From positions 9,166,375 to 9,230,374 of the forward strand of contig CM020619.1 in NCBI GenBank assembly GCA_009829735.1: a stretch of DNA of 64,000 nucleotides, read 5' to 3'. Numbering within the stretch: the first letter of the stretch is position 1; every line of letters starts with the position of its first letter. Positions 33,916-43,639 of this stretch are shown piece after piece. The translations under genes were made by a program, and so were the position numbers. This DNA is from Pyropia yezoensis (Eukaryota; Rhodophyta; Bangiophyceae; Bangiales; Bangiaceae). The notes below the pieces were generated by a model. It made no database searches, was not told where the DNA came from, and saw only the letters and a list, made by a program, of their open reading frames with translations.

Positions 33916-35660
33916 GGGGGGGGTGGCACCGTTGGACCGCGGTGCACCGGCACAGTTCCAGTGCAGACGCAGTGGCCCCACCGTTCACCCGACGGCTGGG
34001 GAAGGCCACGCAGAGCACCGTGCCAGCTGCGTGCAGAAGACGCCGGACGAGGCGTCCGGTCGACTGACGAGGCCGCGTCGGGAGAGACGCCCAGAGAGTT
34101 CTTGACTCCCTGAAACCCGAAACCACAACGCAATTCCAAAACATATTCGAAGCTCGAGCTGCGTCGACATAGCAAATCTCCAACAAAACTACCTGCCGTG
34201 CGCCCTTGAAGCAAATTGAGACAGCGATACAGTCCTCTCGTGTGATCACAACTCCAGAGTTCAAATGCCGGTGTCACGGGTCAAAGCGGAACAATTGCTG
34301 ATATAACAGACAGACCCGTGGCATCCCAGCCCCTGCGGGAACTGGAGACAGACAAGAAAGAGCGAAAAACGGCAAGGACTGGCCCAGAGCCCCAACTCAT
34401 GAGAGTAAACAGACTTGTCCCGTACCAGGATCAGCGGCGGCCGCCATTCGAACCCACTGTTTCCGACCTCATCCGCCCCCGCTCGCTTGCCCACATCGAG
34501 GGTTGCCCGCTAGTCCCTCCCAAGAATATAGTCTCCACGACAACCGTACGCCACATCCTGTGGATGGTTAATGGCGTCAGCCTTGGCATCCTTGACAGCG
34601 GCGGGCCTGAGGGACACCCCGTCTGTCCCATATGGTACGAAGTCAGTAGTGTTGCATGTGTCACTATTGACGAGGGCGGGGTGCCGTAGTTTGGCCACAG
34701 GTGATACCGTCGCCACGCGGGCAGTGGAGTCGGGAGGTGTCCATGGTGAGTGCTTGGTTCGGTGTTCTGCGCTCATTCTCAGCTTTGGCTTGGTCGGCGC
34801 CCAAGCACACCGATCGGGCCCCGCATTGCCGGAGTTAATTACGTTCGACTACGCGCTGCCGTGAACTTCTCTGCGACACTCGGGTCTGTTCTGATGACAA
34901 GGCCTAACAACATGGAGTTGTGACTTTTTGTAATTATTGCCACAATCATGAAATTGTTGCTGTGGATTTTTTTGTTTCGAGCTCTCTTTTGAGGCGCACC
35001 ACAGTGAGCGATCCCGCATTATCCTCAGTCGACCGTTCTGCCGCGCTGCTTTTCCCAGGTGCGTGCCCTGCAGTCGCTGACGGCCGGCTGAGGTGCCCAA
35101 ATTCGAGTGTTTCCCGTGTGGAAGCAGCTGGACTCTGTCCTTCTACTGAAACACGAATATTTCTCCACAGATTTTTAGATATGTGCGCCCTTTTGATAGC
35201 CAAAGCCGTCAGCGGCCCCCCTCTCCCAGGCGCGTCCCCTGCAGCTGCTGACGTCCCTTTGGGGTCCCCGAATTCAAGCACGTCCCGCGGGGGAGGCGCT
35301 CGAGTCGCCCCGTGCGTCAAGCGCACCGCGCCGCCTCTCCTGGAGAACGAGCGCGCGCGCGGTCGTCGCGCCCGCGCACCCGTTGTCATCGTGGCGCACC
35401 ACCACGCGTCCTCGGCAGCCAGTCACAGCTGCTGTACGACATGGATTCTGTGCGTAGTGCCTCTTCTCGTGAGCTGTGTACTTTCTGGTGCGGGATGTGA
35501 CAGCCGTTCGTCGGAGGGGCCTGAGATACGCTTTGTCGGACAGGCAGCGCGACCTAACCACTGTGTGCCGTACGACCTGGGCGCTTGCCACGGGCCTTTT
35601 TTGCTCCTTGCTGCGCGTGCCCCCCCCCCCCCCCCGCTCTTGGCGCTGGCGGTGCTCGTC
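33916..35660. other. no confident gene; weak internal repeat
   Basis: One plus frame from about 34920 is open to 35714. It contains two diverged copies of a segment, SAALLFPGACPAVADGRLRC and SGPPLPGASPAAADVPLGSP, each followed by PNSS-S-SR. The frame lacks an ATG at its start and I cannot assign it. The lower-GC part (34100-35000) shows nothing clear. Confidence 0.35.
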
Positions 35661-35664
35661 GCTT

Positions 35665-36112
35665 GTGGGAGGCCGTCGTGCGCGGCGCTCTCTCCCCGCT
35701 CCTGTTGTCGTTGACGACGGGCGTGGCGCTTCAGGCTACAACGCCGCTGACGGTGGTGCTCGCCGCGGGCGCCCTCCTCCTGCCGGCGGCCGCGCTGGTC
35801 GCGGCGGCGCCCTCGGCGGTGGCTGTGCTCGTCGCTCGTGGTGGTCGCGGCGGCGCCCTCGGCGGTGGGTGTGCTCGTTGCTCGTGGGAGGCCGTCGTGC
35901 GTGGCGCTCTCTCCCCGCTCCTGTTTTCGTTGCTGACGGGCGTGGCGCTTCAGGCTACAACGACGCTGCCGGTGGTGCTTGCCGCGGTCGCCCTCCTCCT
36001 GGCCGCCGCCGCGCTGGTCGCCGCGGCGCCCGTGGCGCTGGCGGTGCGCGCTGCCCCGGCATTGTCGGAGGGGCTCTTTTGCGTTGACTACGTGCCGACG
36101 CAAGTCGCGTGA
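35665..36112. repeat. 219-bp tandem duplication encoding hydrophobic segments
   Basis: GTGGGAGGCCGTCGTGCG starts at 35665 and again, with small changes, at 35884. Each copy holds CTCTCTCCCCGCTCCTGTT and TGGCGCTTCAGGCTACAACG. A plus frame ending at 36112 reads GALSPLLLSLTTGVALQAT and GALSPLLFSLLTGVALQAT with long Ala/Leu/Val stretches. The minus frame reads Arg/Gln/His-rich. Real coding status is unknown. Contig 1 breaks inside the first unit, consistent with an assembly stop in a repeat. Confidence 0.7.
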
Positions 36113-36236
36113 GTACTGGTGCTAGTGCTGCTGAGTCCGGCTTGTCCGTTCCCTTCTGGCCGTGGCGGCGCGCTGTCGTGGGCCTGCTGGCCGGTCTGTG
36201 GCCCTGCTGGCCGTCCTGTGGCCTGTCGACGGCGCC

Positions 36237-38479
36237 ATGACCTTACCTCGGGCGACCAGGGCAGCTGCTGCGGCTGCGTCCGCTTCGACCTCTCTTGCGT
36301 CGGGGGTCGGCAAGGTCACTGCGCGAAAGACACCCAAGAGGAGGGGTGCCCCGGCGAGGCCGCTGAGACCTCTGGTGAATGCTCTACAAGCCGCTGCGCG
36401 TGAGCTGCACGACGCGCGTGCTGGCGGCGCGTTTCAAGCACCCCCGCTTACCGTACCCAGTACCATGCCTGCACCGCCGGCGGCGGACGCTTGCCCCCCG
36501 CCGGACCCAGACCGCCTCGCCCCGTTGACTGTCACCGCGCCGGGTGCAGGCTCCCCACTACCTGCAGATGACACGCCGGTTGCACCCGCCGCCTCCTCCA
36601 TTCCTTCGGACGCTGTTTCGCCGCCCACCCCTGAGCCTGCTTCTGTTGTCGCTGAATTGCCGTATCCTGAAGCACAGGCCCCGGCTGCAGCTCTTGGCGG
36701 GGACGCTTCTGCTGCGACGGGGCTGGTTGCAGGAGCGGCGGTGGAACGGGATGCAGCTGCTGCGGCGGGGCGAGGTGCTGCTGGAGCGTCGGGGGCTACT
36801 GCTGCTCCGACCGCTCCCCGCCGGGAAGTTGCTGTCCCTGCGGGGCAGCCGTCCCCAAGCTTTTGGGTCGACATGGCTAAAAGTGTTGTGGAGCTGCTGA
36901 GAAACAGCCGCGGTGTTGCAGGTTCACTTGCTTCGGCGCGCACGGAGGTCAACACGGCCGTGGACAGGTATGAGGCCATCCTCAGGGAGTTGAAGGTCAA
37001 CACGACTATCGTCAAGAAGTTGCAGGAGGAGAACAAGGCTCTAACGAAGGTGGTCAACGACTTGAAGGTCGTTATGGAGGGCAGTACGCCGCAGGCACGC
37101 GCTCAAGCAGAATCAGACCTCGTGCGCTGCCGGTCCGCCTATGCTTCCAAGCTCATTGATATGTTTGTCAAGGCGGAGACGACGGGCGACGTGTGGGTTG
37201 GGCAGGCACGTGCATTGGGGGTGGTACACTCCGTCGTGGCGGACACCTTGGGGCTGACGCTGAAGGATGCAGAGGAGATGGTCAGCGGGAAGCGGGAGAT
37301 GGCGCGGTCTGCCAAGGACGCGAAGAAGGGGAAGCACGCAGCGCCCAAGACCACACCCACAGTCAAGGTGTTTAGCAATCGCCGTGCTGCGTTTCATCTC
37401 AACCTGGGGGAGGTCGTCGTGAAGATCTGGAAGGAGACCGTCAAGTTTCCTACCGACCTAGCCAGTGCTCTGGACGCTGCCGTGTCTTGGCTCAACAGAG
37501 ACAAGTACCTGATGTCCAAGGACGGCATGTCGGGCATCGTTGCGGGCGTCCGGGCTATGTTTGTGTCGCTGGAACGTGAGGATGACATGATTGTGAACGC
37601 TGCGGAGGTCGGTGACTCAGGATACGTCCGCGCTCTGTTGGGGCACTGCGCTTTTGCTTCGACCAAGGTAAGCTTGTTGGTGCGCGAGGGGTGTCCATCA
37701 CCTGGTGGTAGTGGCGAGCGTTGGTGACCGTAATGACGAGCGCGGGAGCTGAGTGGCTGGTACGCTGTTTGGATACGTGTGGTGACCACTCGGCACCCAT
37801 CTGACCGGGTCAATATTGTCACATCCATGACGTGCCGACCACCCATTCCTTCTCGGTGTGTTTCTCTGGATTGTGTCTTTCTTCGCAGGTGCGCGTGGAG
37901 CTGATGAAGATCATCCGCCAGCACAAGCATCCCAACTATCGGCTGGACAACCACCGGCCTCATTGGTTGATAGAGTGCCACCGCTTGCACTTCTTCCTCG
38001 CTACCCACGGCCAGGTGAAGAAGGGACTGCTTGTGATTGACGGAGCCTTGCGTAGCCGGGCGGTGGTGGAGCGTGCCGTGCCCGTCAAGCCTTATGCCAC
38101 AAAGGTGGTGCACCCGGACACAGAAGGTGTGCTGGAGCCCATTGGGCAGTATGTGCCTGCCGAGGAGGGTGAGTCTACTGCTGGGCGTGGTGGTGAGACG
38201 GGTAGGACCGCCGCCGCGCCGCCGCCTGCGGGTTCATCGTCCGCGGCGGTGACAGCAACGGCGGCCGCGAGGGTGGCGGCGGCGGCGGCGGCGGCAACGG
38301 CGGCGGCGGGTTCTGCGGCGGGAGGCGATGGCGCGACACCCGCCGCAGGTCGGACCGCAGCTGCTGCGGCTGATGCTGCTCCCCCTGCGGTCACAGGTTC
38401 AGCCACGGATGCTGATGCCGCTTCCGCCGCCGCCGCTGCTGCAGCGGCTGTCCTCGCCGGCGCACAGTTGTCTCCGTAG
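36237..38479 (+). CDS. coiled-coil protein of unknown function, two exons
   Basis: Exons 36237-37667 and 37889-38479 (673 aa). The 221-bp intron has donor GTAAGC, a pyrimidine-rich tract and acceptor CGCAG, phase 0. From ATG MTLPRATRAA there are about 210 residues of Ala/Pro-rich sequence with a basic patch (ARKTPKRRGAPARP). A coiled-coil follows (VDRYEAILRELKVN, KKLQEENKALTKVVNDLKVV), then a helical Lys-rich region (KDAKKGKHAAPK). The most protein-like part spans the splice junction: HLNLGEVVVKIWKETVKFP, KIIRQHKHPNYRLDNHRPHW and ECHRLHFFLATHGQVKKGL. The C-terminus is an Ala-run tail. No family recognised. It may belong to a mobile element, which is speculation from the repeat-rich context. 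Confidence 0.7.
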
Positions 38480-39388
38480 GCTGCAAGGGCCGTCACGACG
38501 CGGTACCTACGTTGCAGTGGCGGTCATACGTGAGCAATGACTTGGCGCAAGGCATGCGTGCGGAACGCGTGTATGGTGGCGCAGCGGCATTGTCGGTGCT
38601 TTATGTGTGGCGGTCCGGGTGTGTGGAGGTCCTGTGTACGGCGGCCTAGCCGCGTTGTGGGTGTGGTGTGTGTTGTTTTGGCTGGGGTGGTTAGTAGCAT
38701 GGAGGAGTGTCTGCATAGGTGTGCTGTGCAGAGCACCAGGCGGTGAGGTGTAGAGAACCAGGGCTACGATGGTCCTGTCGTGCGTGTGGACTATGATTGT
38801 TACGTGTTTGAAAGCCAGCTTAAGGAGAGCTTCAGGAGCTGTACAAAACCCAGCTTGCTCGTGGATTCGGGATACGACAGAAGAGGGCTTTGAGGCGACT
38901 GCCAAAGACAACGGGCAGACAGATGCAGCACGCTGTTAAAGACGCCCGGATACCGGTTCAGAGCTGCTGTCAAAGACGACGCCATGCAGGATGGTCGCTT
39001 GTTGCCAAAGCCGATTCAAACACGTTTCCACGACAGGCTCTCACATACACGTGTGTACCCTATTTAGATTTGAAACACTGGATCTCACATCGCCTCCAAA
39101 GACGTATTTCCCGGGTCTGCCGGACTCCCAAGAAGTAGGCAAACATGACCGCTTACGATGCGGTTTTCGTTCGGACAATGGCACATTGTTCGTGGAATGT
39201 ATTTATTAAGGAATGTTAAGAAATACATCACGTGTCGCCTTTGTTCTGATCCAGTCGCTGTCATCGTCCACCAGCCATTGCTACACGTGCTTGTTCCTCT
39301 CGCCAACTCCCTACGCGCCCTACTCCCTCACCTCAAGTGCCCACCGTATGAGCTATCCACCCATCACGCCACCCACCCCCCCTGCACC
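38480..39388. other. intergenic, lower GC
   Basis: Contains repeated AAAGAC-type words (38880-39010) and the string CTCACATACAC-N7-CCCTATTT at 39039-39064, also found near 13442. No gene supported. It should include the promoter of the gene at 39389. Confidence 0.4.
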
Positions 39389-40816
39389 ATGTCTCCCCCT
39401 CGGGGAGATTGGAAAGAGGCGGCACTCGTCGCGCGCCTCTCCACCACCGATCTGCGGGTGCACCTGCGGGAGCTCCTCCGCCGCCCCGACTTGAACGACG
39501 CCGCCGCCGCGGCGGGCGTCGCCGCCATTGCGCGCGCGTGCAACGCGGTGGAGGGGGTGCTGGCCGCCCTGGCCGTCGCGGCGTCAGAGGATGATTCGGC
39601 GTCAGACTCAGACGCCGACGGGGAAGGTGGGGGTGGTGCGTCGTCGTCGTCGGAAGGGGAGGGGGGGGGCGACTCCTTTTGGGAGCAGCTGCCGCGCCCA
39701 AGGGCGAGGGGCGTCCGTCGCAGCGCTAGCGGCGGTGGCAGCGGCAGCGGCAGCCGCGGTGGTGGTGGTGAGGCGGGGGGTGAGGGTGGCGTCGCCGCCC
39801 CCGTGCGGCGCCCGCGGCTAGCCGACCGGGATATGACTGGGGAGGAGCGCGCCATGGCCGCCGCCATTACCGCCGTCGTCGCCGCCGTCACTGCGGTCGT
39901 TGAGTTTTACGAGGCGGACGAGCTGCTGCAGCCACTCGCGGCGGCCGCCGCAGAGACTCCCCGCGGCGGTGGCGGCACCCACAGCGGCGGCGGCGGCGGT
40001 GCCGACGGCGACAGCGGCGGCAGCGGCAGCAGGAGCGATAGCAATAGCGTCAGCGTCAGCGGTAGCGGCAGCGGCAGTGGCAGCGGCAGCGGCAACGGTA
40101 GCGGCAGCCGAGGCACGGAGGCCGGCGGCGGCGGCGCGGCACCCCCCCCCCCACCCTCCCGCCGCGGCGCGCTGCTGACCGCCACCCTCGCGGCGACGGG
40201 CAGGCTGCTCGCCGCCTATGCGGCGGCGGGGCTCCCCCCCCTGCGGTCCCGGGTGGCGGGCGCGGTCGCCACCCTCCTTGCCGACCTAACCACCCACGTG
40301 ACGCGGCCGCCCCCACCCGCCGCGTCGTGGGCGCCCGTCCTCCTCCCCGCGGTGGTGGCCCTCGCGGCAGACGCCCCCGGCCGGGCGGCGCTCCGCCGCG
40401 CCGCGCCGGTGCTCGCCACCATTGCCGCCACATGTGTGGGGGCGGCGGTGGGGGGGGCGCGGGGGGTGGCCGACGACGGGCTGTCGCGCGTCGCCGACGC
40501 GTCGCTGGCCGTCTCGGCGGTGGCGGTGGTGCTGGGGGTGGATGCGGGGGATGGCGCCAGCGGGGGCGAGCCGCTGGGTGGCGGCGGCCCTGCCACCGCC
40601 TCTGCCATTGGCAGTGCCGCCGGCCCGGCGGTGGCGGCGGGGGTGGCCGCGGCGGTGGCGGCGGTCGAGGCGGGGGTGCCGGGGGTGGCGGCGGGGGGGG
40701 GGGGGGGGGGCGGGGGGCCCATCTACCGGGAGCTGTCGGCGGTGGCGGCTTGGGTCGGAGTGACGGTGGGGGGAGGAGGCCCCGCCGCCGGTGCTGTCCC
40801 CGCTGCCGGCCGCTGA
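39389..40816 (+). CDS. Ala-rich helical protein of unknown function
   Basis: 475 aa from the ATG at 39389 (CACCATGTC context) to the TGA at 40814-40816. The N-terminal 60 residues are helical (ALVARLSTTDLRVHLREL). An acidic Ser/Asp/Gly linker is followed by a conserved-looking block (DRDMTGEERAMAAAITAVV, VVEFYEADELLQPL). A Gly/Ser run from an (AGCGGC)n tract comes next, then several Ala-rich helices that could form an alpha-solenoid. No motif identifies a family. A run of about 13 G (40693-40710) precedes the final 35 codons, so the C-terminus may be shifted by an indel and the gene could continue beyond 40816. Confidence 0.6.
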   Translation: MSPPRGDWKEAALVARLSTTDLRVHLRELLRRPDLNDAAAAAGVAAIARACNAVEGVLAALAVAASEDDSASDSDADGEGGGGASSSSEGEGGGDSFWEQLPRPRARGVRRSASGGGSGSGSRGGGGEAGGEGGVAAPVRRPRLADRDMTGEERAMAAAITAVVAAVTAVVEFYEADELLQPLAAAAAETPRGGGGTHSGGGGGADGDSGGSGSRSDSNSVSVSGSGSGSGSGSGNGSGSRGTEAGGGGAAPPPPPSRRGALLTATLAATGRLLAAYAAAGLPPLRSRVAGAVATLLADLTTHVTRPPPPAASWAPVLLPAVVALAADAPGRAALRRAAPVLATIAATCVGAAVGGARGVADDGLSRVADASLAVSAVAVVLGVDAGDGASGGEPLGGGGPATASAIGSAAGPAVAAGVAAAVAAVEAGVPGVAAGGGGGGGGPIYRELSAVAAWVGVTVGGGGPAAGAVPAAGR

Positions 40817-42514
40817 GGGGGAGGGACGTGGTGCAGCACCGCGTCGACGCCCCATGGGGCCGGTGCACCGCGGCCGCTGCACGCAACACCGCCCCCCCCC
40901 CACCACTCGCACCGTCCCCATCGCGCCATCGTGCTGCCCCCTGGTGCCCGAGGGTGGGGGGCGACCGACGCCACCCCCGCATTGGGGGGCGGCACGTGAC
41001 TCGCGCGGCGGCTTCTTCACGCAGGTATAACGTCGATGGCCGCGGCGGCCGCGGCCGTGCCAGCTGTGCACGGTGCGGCAACCAACGGCAACGCCCCCCC
41101 CCCCCCTGGCAGGCTGCGCCTGTAGTGGCGTCGTGGGGTAACGTCGGCGGCGTTGGCGCCCTGCGCGCGGTGGGTGGCAACGTTGGGGGGGCCTCGCAAA
41201 AGGGCTTTTTCTTCTGCCACCCCGAGGTGTTGCGCAAGGGGTGGCGGGGAGTGCGAGCCTTTTTTGTCGGCCCGCCCGTGGCGTTGGCGACGGCGGTGGT
41301 GGCGCCGCCATTTTTTTTTTTTTTGCTTTCTTGGTTGTCACCGCCGCCCGACGGGTCGGTCTGCCGACGGTGGGGCCCCTGTGAGGCGAGCGCCACGGGT
41401 GGCGGCGGTGGCGGCGGCGGCGACACTGAGAGTTCGGCTGTCCTGGACGTAGCGGGTCGCGGCGGGTGCGCGGGCGGCGGCCGCACCGGCAGGGGCTCCC
41501 AGAGGGGGGAGGGCGCCAGCCCGGGCGGCTCCCCCCAGCGGGCCTTTTTGTTGGCGCGCGCACACGTGGGGGGGAAACGGCGTCGACGCGGTGCACGAGT
41601 CGTCCTGCCGGTCCAAGTCACCTGTGGGCCCGTCAGCGGCGGCGACGGCGGCGTTTTGCGGTGGTGGTGGCGGGCGGCGGTGGCAGCGGCGCCCGTAGCA
41701 CTCATCCGCGTGGCCTCCATTGGCCGCCCATTGTGCCGGTCCACCCCCCTTTTTTTCTCACCGGGGCGGGGGCTGAGGGCCGGGGGAACAACTCCATTCC
41801 CTCACCCACCCCCCCCCCCCCCCCCTTCTTTGCCCCGCCTTGGTCCTCCCCAAGCGAGTGCGCCTTTTGCGCTCGCGCGGCACCCGCGACACCCCCTCAC
41901 TGCCGTCCCGCCTGTTTCTGGTGTGGTGCGTGATGCCGCACTGGCGAGGCGGCGTCAAGGCCAAGTGCGCCCCAGCCCGGTCGCCGCAGCACGGGCCGCG
42001 AGGTGACTGGGACCCCGCCGCCGCGGTGAGGGGCCCCGCGGGGGGGGGAGGGGAGTCGTGGCGGGGGCAGAGAGTGTTTGCTTGAGGACACACTGACTCC
42101 CAAGCTTGGGGACGGTGGCCGCCGTGGCGGGGTGTGTGTTGGGCGTGGCGGCGGACGCGGCGGCGGTGGTCAGCACGGGTGGGTCTGCTGGTGGGGGCGC
42201 TCGGGCTGTGGGACGCAGAGGGGGGGGGGGGGGGGATACGTACGGCCATGATGGGGGGGGAGCGGGATGGCTATCCTCACGCAAGGAACCGACGAGCAAC
42301 GCCCCAGCACGCGCACCGGTACGCGCCGGTACGCACCCACACACACCCACACGCACCCACACGCGTCCACGTCCACTCAAAACGCACACGCACACGCACA
42401 CGCACGCAACCACACGGGCACACGCACCACCAACGAACATGCGGACCCAGTGTCGAGCTCGCCCACCCCCCCCCCCCCCCCCAGTCACGGGCCGGCCGCT
42501 AGACCCCTCGCAGC
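40817..42514. other. GC-rich, long open frames but no confident gene
   Basis: Plus frames read through most of the region. A T run at 41311-41324 gives PPFFFFLLSWL. A possible acceptor (CTTCACGCAG at about 41025) and a short protein-like bit (LFLVWCVMPHWRGG near 41910) hint at a spliced membrane protein, but no exon set was convincing. C and G runs are frequent. Confidence 0.35.
42337..42420. repeat. CACACG/CACCCA microsatellite
   Basis: Imperfect (CACACG)n and (CACCCA)n repeats just downstream of the subtilisin stop codon, on the gene's 3' side. Confidence 0.85.
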
Positions 42515-43639
42515 TCACACCGCCGCCGCCTTGGCCGTCAGCTGGCGGTCGCCAACGCTGGACTTGACAAACGAGTAGACGCGGCTGAGCCCCCCGTACC
42601 CGTCCTCCCGGCGGTGCTCGTGGGGCCGGTCGGAAAAGTAGCGGAGCATCTCGCGGACCTCGTAGGTGGTGCGCGCCCGGAAGTGGGAGCGGTCGATGCG
42701 GTCCCGCAGCTCGTCCGACAGGCCCGCCGCGGTCGGGCGTCGGCCCGCCTGGACCAGCAGCGCCGCCAGGCCCGCCACCAGCGGGCACGCCATGGACGTG
42801 CCCCGCAGCTGCTCATAGTCCCGCCCCGGCCGGTAGGCGCGGAAGCCAATCTGGTAGGGCTTGCCCCGGGCGTAGGTGCTAAACGTCTCCCCGGGGGCCA
42901 TGACGTCCAGCTCGCCGCCCATGCTGCTAAACGTCGACCGCCCGCCCGCGTCATTGTGCGACGCCACGGTGATGACGCCGCCAAAGGAGCCCGGCGGATT
43001 GATCTCATTCTTGGCCGACCTGCCGCCCGCGTTGCCGGCGGCAACGACCACCACCACGCCCGCCGCCAGGGCCTTTTGGAGCGCCTTGTACAGGTCGCAG
43101 GTGCCGTCCGTAAAGACCTCCCCGCAGGTGTGGTCCGAGCCGTCGCCCATGGACATGGAAATGACGTCTGCCCCTTGAGCAACCGCGTGGCGGATGCCGG
43201 CGGCCACCCACGGCCAGGAGCCGCGGCCGCTGTCGCCCAGCACCTTGCACACAATCAGCGTCGCCGCGGGCGCAATGCCGCTCATGATGGCGCCCCGATC
43301 CTCGGCCGCAATGATGCCCGCGCAGTGGGTGCCGTGGCCCCCCTGGTCGGCAATGTCCTCTGGGTCGTCGGACGTAAAGTTTTTGCTCGCCGCCACGTCG
43401 ATGCGGTGGACAAGGGCGGGATGGGTGGCGTCAATGCCCGTGTCCAGCACCGCCACCCGCACGCCGGCGCCGTCGAGGCCCTGGAAGAGGGGGCTCGCCA
43501 CCACATCATCCCGGCGAGGTGTCGAGAAGCGGGCCAAGTTGCACGCCGCCGTGTCGCCGGGCGGGGGGCTGGTGTACTCGAGCGGCGGCAGCGCCGCGAC
43601 GAGGTCGACAGAGGTGGCCTGCGCCCCGCCGTTGTCCAT
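42515..43639 (-). CDS. subtilisin-like serine protease (peptidase S8)
   Basis: 374 aa from the ATG at 43639 (MDNGGAQATS). The complete S8 triad is visible: Asp66 in VAVLDTGID, His102 in GGHGTHCAGI and Ser282 in GTSMACPLVAG. The oxyanion Asn203 is in AAGNAGG. The spacing suits the subtilisin/proteinase K group. An extra VISMSMGDGSD strand and a tail with RYFSDRPHEHR follow. No signal peptide or propeptide I9 domain is present from this ATG. It is therefore either cytosolic (intracellular subtilisin-like) or missing a 5' exon. Intronless. It is flanked on its 5' side by a lower-GC, hairpin-bearing region. Confidence 0.92.
   Translation of the reverse strand: MDNGGAQATSVDLVAALPPLEYTSPPPGDTAACNLARFSTPRRDDVVASPLFQGLDGAGVRVAVLDTGIDATHPALVHRIDVAASKNFTSDDPEDIADQGGHGTHCAGIIAAEDRGAIMSGIAPAATLIVCKVLGDSGRGSWPWVAAGIRHAVAQGADVISMSMGDGSDHTCGEVFTDGTCDLYKALQKALAAGVVVVVAAGNAGGRSAKNEINPPGSFGGVITVASHNDAGGRSTFSSMGGELDVMAPGETFSTYARGKPYQIGFRAYRPGRDYEQLRGTSMACPLVAGLAALLVQAGRRPTAAGLSDELRDRIDRSHFRARTTYEVREMLRYFSDRPHEHRREDGYGGLSRVYSFVKSSVGDRQLTAKAAAV

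Larger units (their letters stand above)
29471..35695. repeat. copy B of the 6.2-kb duplicated block
   Basis: Matches 22748-28970 end to end. It begins inside the CBS-domain gene, with GCAAGCTCTCGCCC equal to 22748 onward, and runs through to GGCGCTCTCTCCC, where copy A stops. Sequence right of 35695 is unique. It should be treated as the same locus as copy A until long reads show otherwise. Confidence 0.95.

Noticed and set aside
29471-35695. A real tandem gene duplication of a SET-domain locus
   Set aside because: Copies end exactly at the N gap and differ only in run lengths. Contig overlap explains this better.
41840-42085. Possible HVA22/REEP-like membrane exon (LFLVWCVMPHWRGG)
   Set aside because: Only one short segment is suggestive. 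Neighbouring frames and splice sites do not give a continuous protein.
42337-42420. CRISPR-like or telomere-like repeat
   Set aside because: It is a simple CACACG microsatellite with no unique spacers, and the sequence is not a telomeric unit.
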